Made by a program: the position numbers and the translations under genes. Source: Arthrobacter luteolus NBRC 107841 (lineage in GTDB: Bacteria; Actinomycetota; Actinomycetes; Actinomycetales; Micrococcaceae). Taken from it: DNA of 64,000 bases. The DNA lies in NCBI RefSeq assembly GCF_001552075.1, contig NZ_BCQM01000002.1, positions 1 through 64,000 of the forward strand. Direction: 5' to 3'. Shown one piece after another: positions 33,514 to 43,608 of this stretch (its first letter is position 1; every line of letters begins with the position of its first letter). The notes beneath the pieces are model-generated. The model searched no databases. It was given only the letters and a program-made list of their open reading frames with translations, and had not been told where the DNA came from.

Positions 33514-36132
33514 TTATTCCGCGGGAGCCAGCTCGACGCCGCTAACGGTAAGTTCGCCGTCGCCGGCCACCAGGTCCAGGTTGCGGACATTGCCCGCAGC
33601 CAGGAGGTCCGGCAGGCCTGCCCGGAGGCGTTCCACCTGCGGTGCGGATGCCGTCACCGTGGCGGTCAGCACCTCGGTGCGCTGTTTGACCTTGGCTTCG
33701 GACTTCGCCTTCCGGATGCCGCCCAGGGCCTGGGCAACGGTTCCGAGGATAGCTGCGTCCGCGCCGGCTGCCCCACCGGCCAGGCCGTCAGCAGACGGCC
33801 AGGCAGCGCGGTGCACGGAACCGGCACGCCACCAGCTCCAGACCTCTTCGGTTGCGAAGGGCAGGAAGGGGGCAAACAGGCGCAGCAGGGAGTCCAGCGT
33901 CGTCGCGAGCGTCGCGAGGACGGAAGTCTGCTCGGCTTCCCCGGCGGCCCCGTAGGCGCGGTCCTTGATCAGCTCCACGTAGTCGTCCGTGAAGGACCAG
34001 AAGAAGGACTCGGTGATCTGCAGGGCCCGCGCGTAGTCGTAGCTCTCGAACGCCTTGGTGGCGTTGTTGATGACGTCCACCAGCTGGATGAGCAGCGACT
34101 TGTCCAGCGGGTTCGTGATCACGGAGGTGTCACCTGTGACCACGTTGGCCTCGGTGGCACCCAGGTTCAGCACGAACTTGGAGGCGTTCAGCAGCTTGAT
34201 GGCCAGACGGCGGCCAATCTTCATCTGGGCAATCTCATACGCGGTGTCCGCACCGAGCTTGGCTGAGGCAGCCCAGTACCGGACGGCGTCGGACCCGTAG
34301 TCGTTGAGCACATCGGTGGGGACCACCACGTTGCCCTTGGACTTGGACATTTTCTTGCGGTCCGGGTCCAGGATCCAGCCGGAGATTGCAGCGTGCTTCC
34401 AGGGCGCGGCGTGCTGCAGCGCATCGGCGCGGACCACGGAGGAGAACAGCCAGGTCCGGATGATGTCGTGGCCCTGCGGGCGCAGATCGAACGGGAAGAC
34501 CTTGGCGAAGAGATCCTCATCAACACCCCAGCCGCCCACGATCTGCGGGGTCAGGGAGGAGGTGGCCCAGGTGTCCAGCACATCGGCGTCGCCGATGAAT
34601 CCGCCGGGCTGATTGCGCTGGGACTCCTCGTAGCCCGGTGCCGGGTCCGCGGCCGGATCGGCCGGCAGGGACTCGAACGCCGGAAGGATCGGGTTGTCGT
34701 AGTCCGGGTTGCCGGAGGCATCCAGCGGGTACCAGACCGGGACCGGAACGCCGAAGAACCGCTGGCGGGAGACCAGCCAGTCACCGTTCAGGCCTTCAAT
34801 CCAGTTTTCGTAGCGGGAGCGCATAAAGGCCGGGTGGAAGTCGATTTCCTTGCCGCGGGCAATCAGCCGTTCCCGGCGGTCGGCGTCGCGGCCGCCGTTG
34901 CGGATGTACCACTGGCGGCTTGTGACGACCTCAAGCGGCTTGTCGCCCTTTTCAAAGAAGTTCACCGGGTGGGTGATCTTTTTCGGCTCGCCGTCCAGGT
35001 CGCCGCTGGCGCGCAGCAGCTCAACCGCGGTTTCCTTGGCGCTGAAGACGGTCTTGCCGGCGAGGGCAGCGTAGTTCTCCTTGGCGGACGGCGTCTTGAT
35101 CCATTCCGGGGTGTCGGCCAGGATCCGGCCGTCACGGCCGATCACGGCGCGGGTGGGAAGGTTCAGCTCGCGCCACCAGGTCACGTCGGTCAGGTCGCCG
35201 AAAGTACAGATCATGGCGATGCCCGAGCCCTTGTCCGGCTTCGCCAGGGGGTGGGCCTTAACCTCAACCTCAACGTCGAAGAGCGGGGACTTCACCGTGG
35301 TGCCGAACAGGCGCTGGTACCGCTCGTCGTCGGGGTGTGCCACCAGCGCCACGCAGGCGGGCAGCAGTTCCGGGCGGGTGGTTTCGATCAGAATCTTCTC
35401 GCCGTCCGGGGCGTGGAAGCTGATCCGGTGGTACGCACCGGGCTGCTCGCGGTCCTCGAGCTCAGCCTGCGCGACGGCGGTGCGGAAGGTAACGTCCCAG
35501 AGCGTCGGGGCTTCGGCCATGTAGGCGTCGCCGGCCTTCAGATTCTCAAGGAAGGCACGCTGGCTGACGGCGCGGGAATGGTCATCAATGGTCCGGTAGG
35601 TCCGGTTCCAGTCCACGGAGAGGCCCAGCGTACTGAAGAGGTTCTCGAAGACCTTTTCATCTTCGACTGCCAGCTCTTCGCAGAGTTCGATGAAGTTGCG
35701 GCGGGAGACGACGTCGAAGTCGCGCTGGTTCTTCGGCGCGGTGGCCGGCGGCTGGTAGGCCGGATCGTACGGCTTGGTCGGGTCGCAGCGGACACCGTAG
35801 TAGTTCTGCACGCGGCGCTCGGTGGGCAGGCCGTTGTCATCCCAGCCCATCGGATAGAAGACGTTCTTGCCCTTCATCCGCTGGTAGCGGGCCAGCACAT
35901 CGGTCTGCGTGTAGGAGAACATGTGTCCCACGTGCAGCGAGCCGGACGCCGTCGGCGGGGGAGTGTCGATCGAGTAGACCTCGTCCCGGACCGTGTCCGG
36001 GTTGAAGGCATAGGTTCCCTCTTCCCGCCAGCGGCGGCTCAGGGACTCTTCCAGCCCCTCCAGGGCGGGCTTGTCAGGAACGGAAACGGTGACGGGTGCG
36101 GGCGTGTCTGTGCCCGGGGTATTTTCAGCCAT
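33514..36132 (-). CDS. valS: Valine-tRNA ligase
   Basis: An 872-aa class I synthetase charging tRNA-Val. HIGH motif region PPPTASGSLHVGHMFSYTQ, editing CP1 domain (about 190-350, including ETTRPELLPACVALV), KMSKS motif DRKKMSKSKGNVV, anticodon domain and a coiled-coil C-terminus (LGGIRKAKSEAKVKQR). ATG at 36132 (MAENTPGTD) opens with about 15 disordered residues, like relatives; the longer upstream frame overlaps the DUF488 gene and is not used. Confidence 0.96.
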   Translation of the reverse strand: MAENTPGTDTPAPVTVSVPDKPALEGLEESLSRRWREEGTYAFNPDTVRDEVYSIDTPPPTASGSLHVGHMFSYTQTDVLARYQRMKGKNVFYPMGWDDNGLPTERRVQNYYGVRCDPTKPYDPAYQPPATAPKNQRDFDVVSRRNFIELCEELAVEDEKVFENLFSTLGLSVDWNRTYRTIDDHSRAVSQRAFLENLKAGDAYMAEAPTLWDVTFRTAVAQAELEDREQPGAYHRISFHAPDGEKILIETTRPELLPACVALVAHPDDERYQRLFGTTVKSPLFDVEVEVKAHPLAKPDKGSGIAMICTFGDLTDVTWWRELNLPTRAVIGRDGRILADTPEWIKTPSAKENYAALAGKTVFSAKETAVELLRASGDLDGEPKKITHPVNFFEKGDKPLEVVTSRQWYIRNGGRDADRRERLIARGKEIDFHPAFMRSRYENWIEGLNGDWLVSRQRFFGVPVPVWYPLDASGNPDYDNPILPAFESLPADPAADPAPGYEESQRNQPGGFIGDADVLDTWATSSLTPQIVGGWGVDEDLFAKVFPFDLRPQGHDIIRTWLFSSVVRADALQHAAPWKHAAISGWILDPDRKKMSKSKGNVVVPTDVLNDYGSDAVRYWAASAKLGADTAYEIAQMKIGRRLAIKLLNASKFVLNLGATEANVVTGDTSVITNPLDKSLLIQLVDVINNATKAFESYDYARALQITESFFWSFTDDYVELIKDRAYGAAGEAEQTSVLATLATTLDSLLRLFAPFLPFATEEVWSWWRAGSVHRAAWPSADGLAGGAAGADAAILGTVAQALGGIRKAKSEAKVKQRTEVLTATVTASAPQVERLRAGLPDLLAAGNVRNLDLVAGDGELTVSGVELAPAE

Positions 36133-36240
36133 GCTCCCTATTGTCCCATGTGCGGCCTTTGGTTCAGCATCTGTGTCGGCCGTTGTGGACGCTGCTGGGC
36201 GGGCTTCCTTTGCGGCTGAGCGGGGGTTAGCATCCGGCGT

Positions 36241-36606
36241 ATGGCGGCAGAATCTCCCACCGTGCGGATCCGGCGGATCTATGCGGAGCCCGACGGCGGT
36301 TTCCGGGTCCTGGTGGACCGGCTCTGGCCGCGCGGGGTATCGAAGGAACGTGCCCAGCTGGACGACTGGCTGAAGGACGTGGCACCCAGCACCGGTCTGC
36401 GCCAGTGGTTTGGGCACCGGCCGGAACGCTGGCAAGGGTTTACCGGGCGCTATCTGCAGGAGCTGTCGGACAATCCGGCGGCTGCTTCTTTCGCTGAGCA
36501 GTGCCGGTCCCGGCCGGACACCGTCCTGCTCTTCGCTGCCCGGAATGAGCAGCAGAACGAGGCCGTGGTGATTCGGGACTATGTGCTGGGGAGGTTGGGG
36601 GAGTAG
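36241..36606 (+). CDS. DUF488 family protein
   Basis: A 121-aa soluble protein matching the DUF488 family: VLVDRLWPRGVSKERAQLDDW (family signature), FGHRPERWQGFTGRY and LLFAARNEQQNEAVVI. The conserved Arg/Asp/Trp suggest an enzyme-like site, but no activity is known. It is divergent from valS with 108 bp between the starts. Confidence 0.88.
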   Translation: MAAESPTVRIRRIYAEPDGGFRVLVDRLWPRGVSKERAQLDDWLKDVAPSTGLRQWFGHRPERWQGFTGRYLQELSDNPAAASFAEQCRSRPDTVLLFAARNEQQNEAVVIRDYVLGRLGE

Positions 36607-37074
36607 CGGGCTGGGGCTTGTGCTGGGGCCGGCGTGTAGCTGGAAACAACCAGTGCGATCGCTATGCCGCCGGAGAGGATGAGTGCGCCCCGGCGATCCA
36701 TCCACGCGGGAGCCACCAGTTGTCCGCTAAGGCCCACCAGGCAGGAATTCTGTCGATGCGTGCCACGGAACTACCTCCGCATAGCGCCCCGCCCGGTCCG
36801 ACACCGGCGGTCTGGTCCGTGCCGAGGTTCGCATCGTTTCCCCTGCCGTGGCGTTTCTTGGAACCACCGCTGCCGCAGCCGGCCCGTAGGGTGAACCGGC
36901 GACCGGCGACCGGTAACTGCGATGCGATGGCCCAGAGTTCCCACCTGATGTGACAGGTGGGACCAATGTGATCACATCGCTGAACATCAGTCACAGAGTG
37001 TGGGAAGGCCGGTACACAGGACATGCACACGGTCTATGGTTCCAGCCAAAAGTCGGCTTAGGATGAACTGCTGG
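36607..37074. other. 468-bp gap with operator-like palindromes
   Basis: There is no gene I can support here. It holds an inverted repeat CCACCTG-6-CAGGTGG (36941-36960) and a 12-bp palindrome ATGTGATCACAT (36966-36977), plus a short direct repeat GGCGACC around 36899-36910. A 40-codon minus-strand frame with one TM segment ends here, overlapping DUF488, but support is weak. Confidence 0.5.
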
Positions 37075-37893
37075 TCAGGGCCTGGGGTCCGCCAGGGCGT
37101 TCCGAACCAGCTGGATGAACCCTTCAGGGTCGCCGAGGACAAGCTCAGCCGTGATGCGCAGGGTGTGGTAACCCTGTGCGGTTGCGGCGTTCCACCGGGC
37201 CCGGTCCTGGCGGTACTGCTTCCGGTTGCTGTGGAACTCGAAGCCGTCAATCTCAATGATGAGCCGTCCCGCAACCAGAAAGTCCACCCGGCCGACGCCC
37301 GGCACCAGGACTTCCTCCTGGACCGCCAGCCCGGCGGCCAACAGATGGTAACGGGCACAGACCTCCAGCGGGGATGCCTTGGGCCGGCCCATACCAGCCA
37401 GCAGTCCTTGGGCTTGCCAATCCCGTGTTCGTCCCAGGGTCCGCTGGAGCGTCGGCAGGGAAACGGCATTGCGCGCCACTGCGGATTCTGCGAGGACCAG
37501 GGCCTGCAGCGGCGGCAGGCACCGGAATGCGTCCCGAATAATCTCGACCGGGGACGCAATGAGCCGGCCCCTTGTCCTCCTGCCCCGGTGCAGGCAGATG
37601 CCGGGATGCTGGATTGACCTGTCCGCACGGACGTGCGCATGCTCTGGTTTTTCCAGGAGCCACCACCCCTTTACCTCCGCTGACGAGGCACAGGTCAGCG
37701 ACGAGGACAGGGACGCGGCGAGCAGCAGTTCTTCGGGACAGTCAGGCAGGCCGTAGTAGCCCGGGAGTTTGTGCTGCAGCACCCCGCGGCGTTCGGCCGC
37801 CCGGAGCTGTGACCGGCTGAACCCGTTCGCCTCCCAGGCACCGCGGCTGAGCAGCCCGTGATGAGCTCTGCAGAAGGCCTCCATAGGTTCCAC
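37075..37893 (-). CDS. DUF559 protein with AbiEi-like N-terminal domain
   Basis: A 272-aa protein. The N-terminal 60 residues (GLLSRGAWEANGFSRSQLRAAERRG) resemble the winged-helix domain of AbiEi antitoxins; the C-terminal 100 residues have a Vsr/PD-(D/E)xK-like core, VGRVDFLVAGRLIIEIDGFEFH then RWNAATAQGYHTLRIT, as in DUF559. Such proteins are common and usually solitary in Arthrobacter; no AbiEii-like toxin lies nearby. GTG at 37893 or ATG at 37884 could start it. Function unknown; a nuclease role is inferred from the fold. Confidence 0.78.
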   Translation of the reverse strand: MEPMEAFCRAHHGLLSRGAWEANGFSRSQLRAAERRGVLQHKLPGYYGLPDCPEELLLAASLSSSLTCASSAEVKGWWLLEKPEHAHVRADRSIQHPGICLHRGRRTRGRLIASPVEIIRDAFRCLPPLQALVLAESAVARNAVSLPTLQRTLGRTRDWQAQGLLAGMGRPKASPLEVCARYHLLAAGLAVQEEVLVPGVGRVDFLVAGRLIIEIDGFEFHSNRKQYRQDRARWNAATAQGYHTLRITAELVLGDPEGFIQLVRNALADPRP

Positions 37894-38025
37894 CCGGCCA
37901 GTCTGACCGGGTTCCCAGGGATCGGGGCCATATTGGTCCCGACCAGGGGACAGCCGGCCCTCCTGTTCCGCCTGTGGAGGGCCCGTGCGACTTCCGGTCG
38001 GAGCCGAAAGAAGCCAGTGGCATGC

Positions 38026-38963
38026 TCAACGTATCCCTGCGGGCTCCAGCCGCTCGCGGAGCCATGCCAGACATGCAATTCCTTCTGCCCGCTGGAAAGC
38101 ACGCAGCGTGGGCAGCCCAGGCGGCGGGGGTCGGCGTGCACTGTCGACGAAGTATCCGGCCAGACCTGCGAGCACGGCGTTCACCTTCTCCGGGTCGGAA
38201 GCGGCGAAGACTGCATGTTCCCGGAGCGCTGTCTCCGTATTGCATGACGGGTCCGCGCATCGATGAGCACCGACAGGGCATCGAACCAGGGAGCACCGTG
38301 AGCTGCCCACGGCCAGTCCACCAGGACCACTTTTCCATCGCTGCCGATGAGAAGGTTGTCGGACCGGAGGTCGCCGTGCACGAGCCGGTTCCCGCTGAGA
38401 GCATCTGCGGCGGCAGCAGAAAGAGACTCAAAACGTGCCTGGTTCCTCGCTGCCCATGGGTCAAGTCCTGGGTATGGCGCACTGCGCAGCCTCTCCCAGC
38501 CCTGGAAATCCTGACGCAGCTCGTCAGCCAGCGGCGGAAGCACTGCAAGAGTCTGTGCCGGCAGGGGCCGGGCCGACATTGAGTCCAGTGCTGTGAGGAC
38601 GGCGGCACGATCGGTGCCTGAAAGCCGAGGATGACGACCGTCGACATCGTCGAAGACCAAGGCGACCCACCCGCCGTCGTCATGCATACCCAGGAAGCGG
38701 GGGATAGGCAGATCGTCCGGGAGCACGCTCACGATCCGCGCTTCCCTGCGGTGCAGGTGTGGAGATTCAGGGTTTAGTGAGCTGCTGACAGCCTTCACGA
38801 AGGCCCGGCGGCCGCTGGCTGTGACGATGCGGTCCGCGCTTCCCGGCGAGTACCCTCCCGCCTCGGAGCTGGTCACGACGACTGGACCGCCGACTATGGA
38901 CTCAACGGCCGAACGGACCGGCAGGGGCAGGTCCGCCCACTCAATCCGAATACCGTCGTTCAT
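38026..38963 (-). pseudogene. Aminoglycoside phosphotransferase-like kinase, frameshifted
   Basis: The N-terminal 236 residues in one frame form an APH-type kinase fold with the catalytic NRLVHGDLRSDNLLI and Mg-binding VVLVDWPWAAHG. After ALSVLIDAR the frame goes astray, while the expected C-terminal helices (DPSCNTETALREHAVFAASD, LPTLRAFQRAEGIACLAWL) continue in another frame to 38026. Restoring one base near 38253-38258 rejoins them as a 312-residue protein. It is either a fresh single-base deletion or a sequencing error. The frame as written ends at 38181 with an unrelated tail. Substrate unknown. Confidence 0.85.
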
Positions 38964-39111
38964 GGAGCAACACTAAGCGGTGCCGGACGTGAAACAACCT
39001 GCCCGCCCCTCCCACGGTTTGTGACGGATGGCTACCTATGGGACCTCATCATTCACTCCTGACGCAGAACGTGGGAAGGGCGGGCAGCCGAAAGGCAGGA
39101 AGTTCGGCCTG

Positions 39112-39159
39112 CCCACCCCCACCGCCCCCCAGTCACCCAGCCCAGCCCCCACCCACCCC
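39112..39159. repeat. C-rich tract upstream of the SDR gene
   Basis: The plus strand has seven C-tracts of 3-6 bases in 48 bp, so the minus strand carries seven G-tracts with short loops, a strong G-quadruplex candidate. It lies 55 bp before the SDR start, probably between promoter and gene. Confidence 0.6.
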
Positions 39160-39213
39160 GCACAGCACGACTCCTGATTCAGGCCACGAAAGGGGAGCCG
39201 ATAGGGTGGCGCC

Positions 39214-39957
39214 ATGACGAAAAAGCGCGTGGTCGTAACCGGAGCCAGCTCGGGAATTGGTGCAGCGGCAGTGCGCGCGCTGCGGAACACCGGATGGGAC
39301 GTCGTCGCCGTGGCCCGGCGGGAGGACCGGCTCCGGGAGCTGGCGGAAGAGACCGGCGCGCAGACGGTTACCTGCGACATCACGGACAAAGCATCCGTGG
39401 ACGCGATGGCCCGGACAGTCCTTGCCGGCGGAGGAGTGGATGCCCTGGTCAACAACGCCGGAGGCGCTTTCGGCATGGACTCCGTCGCTGACGGCAATCC
39501 CGAAGACTGGACCCGCATGTACAACGTTAATGTTCTGGGCACGCTGTACGTGACCCAGGCGTTCCTGCCCTCACTCCGGGACAACGGCCGCGGTTCGATC
39601 CTGATGCTGACCTCCACTGCGGCACTCGCAGCTTATGAAGGCGGAGCCGGGTACTGCGCCGCAAAGGCGGGCGAAGAGGCCATGGCCCAGGCGCTGCGGC
39701 TCGAGGAAGCGGAACACAACGTGCGGGTGATCGAGATCCTGCCGGGAATGGTGAAGACCGAGGAATTCGCTGTGAACCGCCTCGGTGACGCAGCGGCCGC
39801 TGCAAAGATCTACGCCGGGGTCAGCAAGCCGCTCACGGCCGAGGACGTCGCGGACGTGATGGCGTACGCCCTCAATGCTCCGCACCACGTCAACCTGGAC
39901 CAGGTCGTCATCCGTCCCGTCGCCCAGGCCGCTCAGCACAAGGTGATCCGCCGCTAG
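39214..39957 (+). CDS. Short-chain dehydrogenase/reductase
   Basis: A 247-aa classical SDR oxidoreductase. TGASSGIG (cofactor), CDITD, NNAGGAF, catalytic Ser in LMLTSTAALAAYEGG, and YCAAK (Tyr-x3-Lys). The Arg/Asp pattern after beta-2 (ARREDR) suggests NADP(H). Substrate not predictable. It stands alone before the ileS leader. Confidence 0.92.
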   Translation: MTKKRVVVTGASSGIGAAAVRALRNTGWDVVAVARREDRLRELAEETGAQTVTCDITDKASVDAMARTVLAGGGVDALVNNAGGAFGMDSVADGNPEDWTRMYNVNVLGTLYVTQAFLPSLRDNGRGSILMLTSTAALAAYEGGAGYCAAKAGEEAMAQALRLEEAEHNVRVIEILPGMVKTEEFAVNRLGDAAAAAKIYAGVSKPLTAEDVADVMAYALNAPHHVNLDQVVIRPVAQAAQHKVIRR

Positions 39958-39989
39958 CGGAAGTCCCGCGCCATCCCGCCCGGGGTGGC

Positions 39990-40019
39990 TTCGACATCCG
40001 CCCCGGGGGTGGCCTAAAC
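39990..40019 (+). promoter_or_regulatory. Candidate promoter of the ileS T-box transcript
   Basis: TTCGAC at 39990-39995 and TAAACT at 40014-40019 with an 18-bp spacer precede the predicted leader start by 6-8 bp. The match to the vegetative consensus is moderate. Confidence 0.4.
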
Positions 40020-40025
40020 TGGCCC

Positions 40026-40260
40026 AAGCAGCTTAGACCCGGCTATCACCGGTGAGCTTCCGGAAGAAAAGCGCCACCTCCGTCTCACGGACGGGGCGGC
40101 GCCCAGTAGAACCGGACGGGTAAGCCCGTCACAGCAGTCAACGAGCGGCAGCCGGCGCGCACCAGGAACACACCAGATCCACAGGCGCACGACGGCGGCA
40201 AGCGAGGTGGTACCGCGGTTTCCTCCGGCGTCAGCCAAAGACGGAGACTCGCCCTCGCAT
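40026..40260 (+). ncRNA. T-box riboswitch of ileS, ultrashort stem I type
   Basis: The leader has the T-box sequence AGGTGGTACCGCGG at 40205-40218 and a small stem I near its 5' end, AGCT...CCGG-CTATCA-CCGG...AGCT (40030-40058), with the isoleucine specifier ATC at 40045-40047 in the apical loop. Apical specifier loops define the ultrashort stem I class known from actinobacterial ileS. It senses uncharged tRNA-Ile. Downstream, CTCC (40222-40225) can pair with GGAG (40242-40246 region) and GCGAGG (40202-40207) with CCTCGC (40253-40258), followed by CCTGTTTT; so transcriptional or translational control remains open. Confidence 0.85.
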
Positions 40261-40308
40261 CCTGTTTTACACGAGCCAGATTTACTTGCCGCTACCAGGA
40301 TGACGAAT

Positions 40309-43300
40309 ATGCCACAGATCTACCCCAAGGCCTCCACCGGCGATGCCGCCGAAGCTGCAGCGTCCTCACCGAAGTTTCCGGAACTCGAAGAACGGGTTCT
40401 GAAGTACTGGGATAAGGACGGCACGTTCCAGGCCTCCATTGACGCCCGGCCCGCCGGGAAGGACGGCTCCAACGAGTTCGTCTTCTACGACGGTCCGCCC
40501 TTCGCCAACGGCCTGCCGCACTACGGACACCTGCTCACCGGCTACGTCAAGGACCTGGTGGCCCGCTACCAGACCCAGCGCGGACACCGCGTGGAGCGCC
40601 GCTTCGGCTGGGACACGCACGGCCTGCCGGCCGAGCTGGAAGCCATGAAGCAGCTGGGCATGAGCGACAAGGTCCAGATCGAGAAGATGGGCATCGACAA
40701 GTTCAACGATGCCTGCCGCGCCTCGGTCATGAAGTACGCCGGCGAGTGGCAGGACTACGTCACCCGCCAGGCCCGCTGGGTGGACTTCAACAACGACTAC
40801 AAGACGCTCAACGTCGAGTACATGGAGTCGGTCATCTGGGCCTTCAAGACCCTGCATGAAAAGGGCCTGACCTACAGCGGTTTCCGGGTGCTCCCGTACT
40901 GCTGGAAGGACGAGACCCCGCTCTCCAACCACGAGCTGCGCATGGACGACGACGTCTACAAGATGCGCCAGGACCAGACGGTCACGGTCACCTTCCCGCT
41001 GCTCGCCGGAGACAACGTGCTCTCCGCCGAGCTTGAGGGCGTCAACGCCGTCGCCTGGACCACCACGCCGTGGACGCTGCCCACCAACATGGCCCTCGCC
41101 GTCGGACCGGACGTCCGCTACGCCGTCGTCCCCGCCGGTCCCAACGGCACGATGCTGGATCAGGAAGCGGCAGGCGAGGCCCGCTTCCTCCTCGCCGAGG
41201 ACCTGGTCGGTTCCTACGCCAAGGACCTGGGGTACGACGACGCCGATTCCGCCCGCGCCGCCGTCACCTCCGTGCACACCGGCAAGGAACTCGAAGGGCT
41301 GCGCTACCAGCCGCTGTGGGACTACTACACCGATGCTGAGAAGTGGGGCACCGCCAGCGCCTGGCGTGTGGTGGTGGCCGACTACGTCACTACCACCGAC
41401 GGCACCGGCATCGTCCACCAGGCTCCGGCCTACGGTGAAGATGACCAGAAGATCTGCGAAGCCAACGGCATCCCGGTGATCCTCTCCGTGGACGAGGGCG
41501 GCAAGTTCCTGCCCATGTTCGGCGAAGGCCCGCTGGCCGAAATCGCCGGTCTGCAGGTCTTTGAGGCCAACAAGCCGATCACCCGCGAACTCAAGGCCGA
41601 AGGCCGGCTGCTGCGCCAGGCCAGCTACGAGCACAGCTACCCGCACTGCTGGCGCTGCCGGAACCCGCTGATCTACAAGGCGGTCTCCTCCTGGTTCGTG
41701 GAGGTCACCAAGATCAAGGACCGTATGGTCGAGCTGAACCAGGAGATCAACTGGATCCCGGAGAACGTCAAGGACGGGCAGTTCGGCAAGTGGCTGGAAA
41801 ACGCCCGCGACTGGTCGATCAGCCGCAACCGCTACTGGGGCAGCCCTATCCCGGTGTGGGTTTCGGATGACCCCAACTACCCGCGCACCGACGTCTACGG
41901 CTCCCTGGCGGAGATGGAGGCGGACTTCGGCCGGCTGCCCCTGAACAAGGAAGGCCAGCCGGACCTGCACCGCCCGTTCATCGACGAGCTGACCCGGCCC
42001 AACCCGGACGATCCCCGCACCCCGGAAGAGGGCCAGTCCATCATGCGCCGTGTCGAGGACGTCCTGGACGTCTGGTTCGACTCCGGCTCCATGCCCTACG
42101 CCCAGGTGCACTACCCGCATGAGAACGCGGACTGGTTCGAGCACCACAACCCAGGCGACTTCATTGTGGAGTACATCGGCCAGACCCGCGGCTGGTTCTA
42201 CACGCTGCATGTGCTGGCCACGGCGCTCTTTGACCGGCCGGCGTTCCGCAACGTCATCAGCCACGGCATCGTCCTCGGCTCCGACGGGCAGAAAATGTCC
42301 AAGTCGCTGCAGAACTACCCGGATGTCTCCGAGGTGCTGGACCGCGACGGCTCCGACGCCATGCGCTGGTTCCTGATGGCTTCCCCGATCCTGCGCGGCG
42401 GCAACCTGGTCGTCACGGAGCAGGGGATCCGCGACGGCGTCCGGCAGGTCATCCTCCCGCTCTGGAACGTCTGGCACTTCTTCACCCTCTACACCAACGC
42501 TGCCAACAACGGCGCCGGTTACGAGGCGACGCTGCGCCACGAGTCCACCGAACCCCTTGACCAGTACATGCTGGCCGCCACCGGTGACCTCATCCGGAAT
42601 ATGACGACGGCGCTGGACACCTATGACGTGTCCGTCGCCTGCGAGATGCTGCGCGCTTACATGGACACCCTGACCAACTGGTACGTCCGCCGCAGCCGCA
42701 GCCGGTTCTTTGACGAGGACACCCAGGCCTTCGACGTGCTCTACACCTGCCTCGAAAGCGTCTGCCGGGTGGCTGCGCCGCTGCTGCCGCTGGTCTCGGA
42801 GGAGATCTGGCGCGGCCTGACCGGCGGGCGTTCCGTGCACCTGACCGACTGGCCCGAAGCCGGAGCGTTCCCGCGGGATGCGGACCTGGTGGCCCGCATG
42901 GACCTCACCCGCAAGATCGCTTCCGTTGGCTCGTCGCTGCGCAAGGGCGCCAACCTCCGGGTCCGCCTGCCGCTCTCCGGTATGACGGTTGTGGCGCCGG
43001 ACGCTGAAAAGCTGGAAGGCCACTTTGCGGCCATCATCGCCGACGAGCTCAACCTGAAGTCGGTCCGGCTGATCGACGCCGGCGCCGCAGACCCGTCCGA
43101 GTTCGGCATCACGCAGAAACTGGTGGTCAACGCCCGGGCCGCCGGTCCGCGCCTGGGCAAGAACGTGCAGACCGCCATCAAGGCGGCCAAGTCCGGCGAC
43201 TGGTCGGTGGCCGACGACGGCGCTGTCACCGCCGGGGGACTGGCCCTGGAACCGCACGAATACACCCTGGAAACCGTGGTGGAGTCCGGCGACGGTGAAT

Positions 43301-43608
43301 CCTCCAAGGCTGTGGCGGTCCTGCCCGGCGGCGGCTTCCTGGTACTGAACACCGAGGTGACTCCCGAGCTCGCTGCCGAAGGCACCGCCCGGGACGCAAT
43401 CCGCGCGATCCAGCAGGCCCGCCGCGATGCAGGCCTGCACATCAGCGACCGGATCCGCGCCACGGTGTCCACCGGCGCCGGAGAGGCCGCAGCACTGGAA
43501 GCCAACGCGGACCTCATCAAGGCCGAAACCCTGACCGATGACCTGGTGCTCACCGCCGCAAGCCGCGGCGGCGACGAATCCTTCGATGTAACCGTGGAGA
43601 AAATCTAA
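40309..43608 (+). CDS. ileS: Isoleucine-tRNA ligase
   Basis: A 1099-aa class I synthetase of the longer eukaryote-like type found in actinobacteria. HIGH motif [16 protein letters not shown], editing domain ([11 protein letters not shown] near 250), zinc-like CWRC element, [14 protein letters not shown], and KMSKS in [12 protein letters not shown]-terminal domain to the end. ATG at 40309 has AGGA 8 bp upstream; ATG at 40300 is in frame but lacks spacing. The gene is under the T-box and its stop overlaps the folC start (TAATG). Confidence 0.95.
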   Translation: MPQIYPKASTGDAAEAAASSPKFPELEERVLKYWDKDGTFQASIDARPAGKDGSNEFVFYDGPPFANGLPHYGHLLTGYVKDLVARYQTQRGHRVERRFGWDTHGLPAELEAMKQLGMSDKVQIEKMGIDKFNDACRASVMKYAGEWQDYVTRQARWVDFNNDYKTLNVEYMESVIWAFKTLHEKGLTYSGFRVLPYCWKDETPLSNHELRMDDDVYKMRQDQTVTVTFPLLAGDNVLSAELEGVNAVAWTTTPWTLPTNMALAVGPDVRYAVVPAGPNGTMLDQEAAGEARFLLAEDLVGSYAKDLGYDDADSARAAVTSVHTGKELEGLRYQPLWDYYTDAEKWGTASAWRVVVADYVTTTDGTGIVHQAPAYGEDDQKICEANGIPVILSVDEGGKFLPMFGEGPLAEIAGLQVFEANKPITRELKAEGRLLRQASYEHSYPHCWRCRNPLIYKAVSSWFVEVTKIKDRMVELNQEINWIPENVKDGQFGKWLENARDWSISRNRYWGSPIPVWVSDDPNYPRTDVYGSLAEMEADFGRLPLNKEGQPDLHRPFIDELTRPNPDDPRTPEEGQSIMRRVEDVLDVWFDSGSMPYAQVHYPHENADWFEHHNPGDFIVEYIGQTRGWFYTLHVLATALFDRPAFRNVISHGIVLGSDGQKMSKSLQNYPDVSEVLDRDGSDAMRWFLMASPILRGGNLVVTEQGIRDGVRQVILPLWNVWHFFTLYTNAANNGAGYEATLRHESTEPLDQYMLAATGDLIRNMTTALDTYDVSVACEMLRAYMDTLTNWYVRRSRSRFFDEDTQAFDVLYTCLESVCRVAAPLLPLVSEEIWRGLTGGRSVHLTDWPEAGAFPRDADLVARMDLTRKIASVGSSLRKGANLRVRLPLSGMTVVAPDAEKLEGHFAAIIADELNLKSVRLIDAGAADPSEFGITQKLVVNARAAGPRLGKNVQTAIKAAKSGDWSVADDGAVTAGGLALEPHEYTLETVVESGDGESSKAVAVLPGGGFLVLNTEVTPELAAEGTARDAIRAIQQARRDAGLHISDRIRATVSTGAGEAAALEANADLIKAETLTDDLVLTAASRGGDESFDVTVEKI

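Noticed and set aside
34393-36219. 608-residue open frame antisense to valS
   Set aside because: Same cause; valS motifs fix the real strand.
36618-36953. 111-codon plus-strand frame in the 36.6-37.1 kb gap
   Set aside because: Arg/Pro-rich with no start signal or motif; looks like random high-GC frame.
37075-37893. Toxin-antitoxin AbiE system
   Set aside because: Only the AbiEi-like N-terminal part is present; the rest is DUF559 and no AbiEii gene is adjacent.
37742-38683. 313-residue minus-strand frame across the DUF559 and APH genes
   Set aside because: Overlaps two better supported reading frames and has no recognisable domain.
40366-43440. 1024-residue open frame antisense to ileS
   Set aside because: High-GC shadow frame mirroring codon bias of ileS; Val/His/Gly-rich with no fold or motif, and the sense gene is certain.
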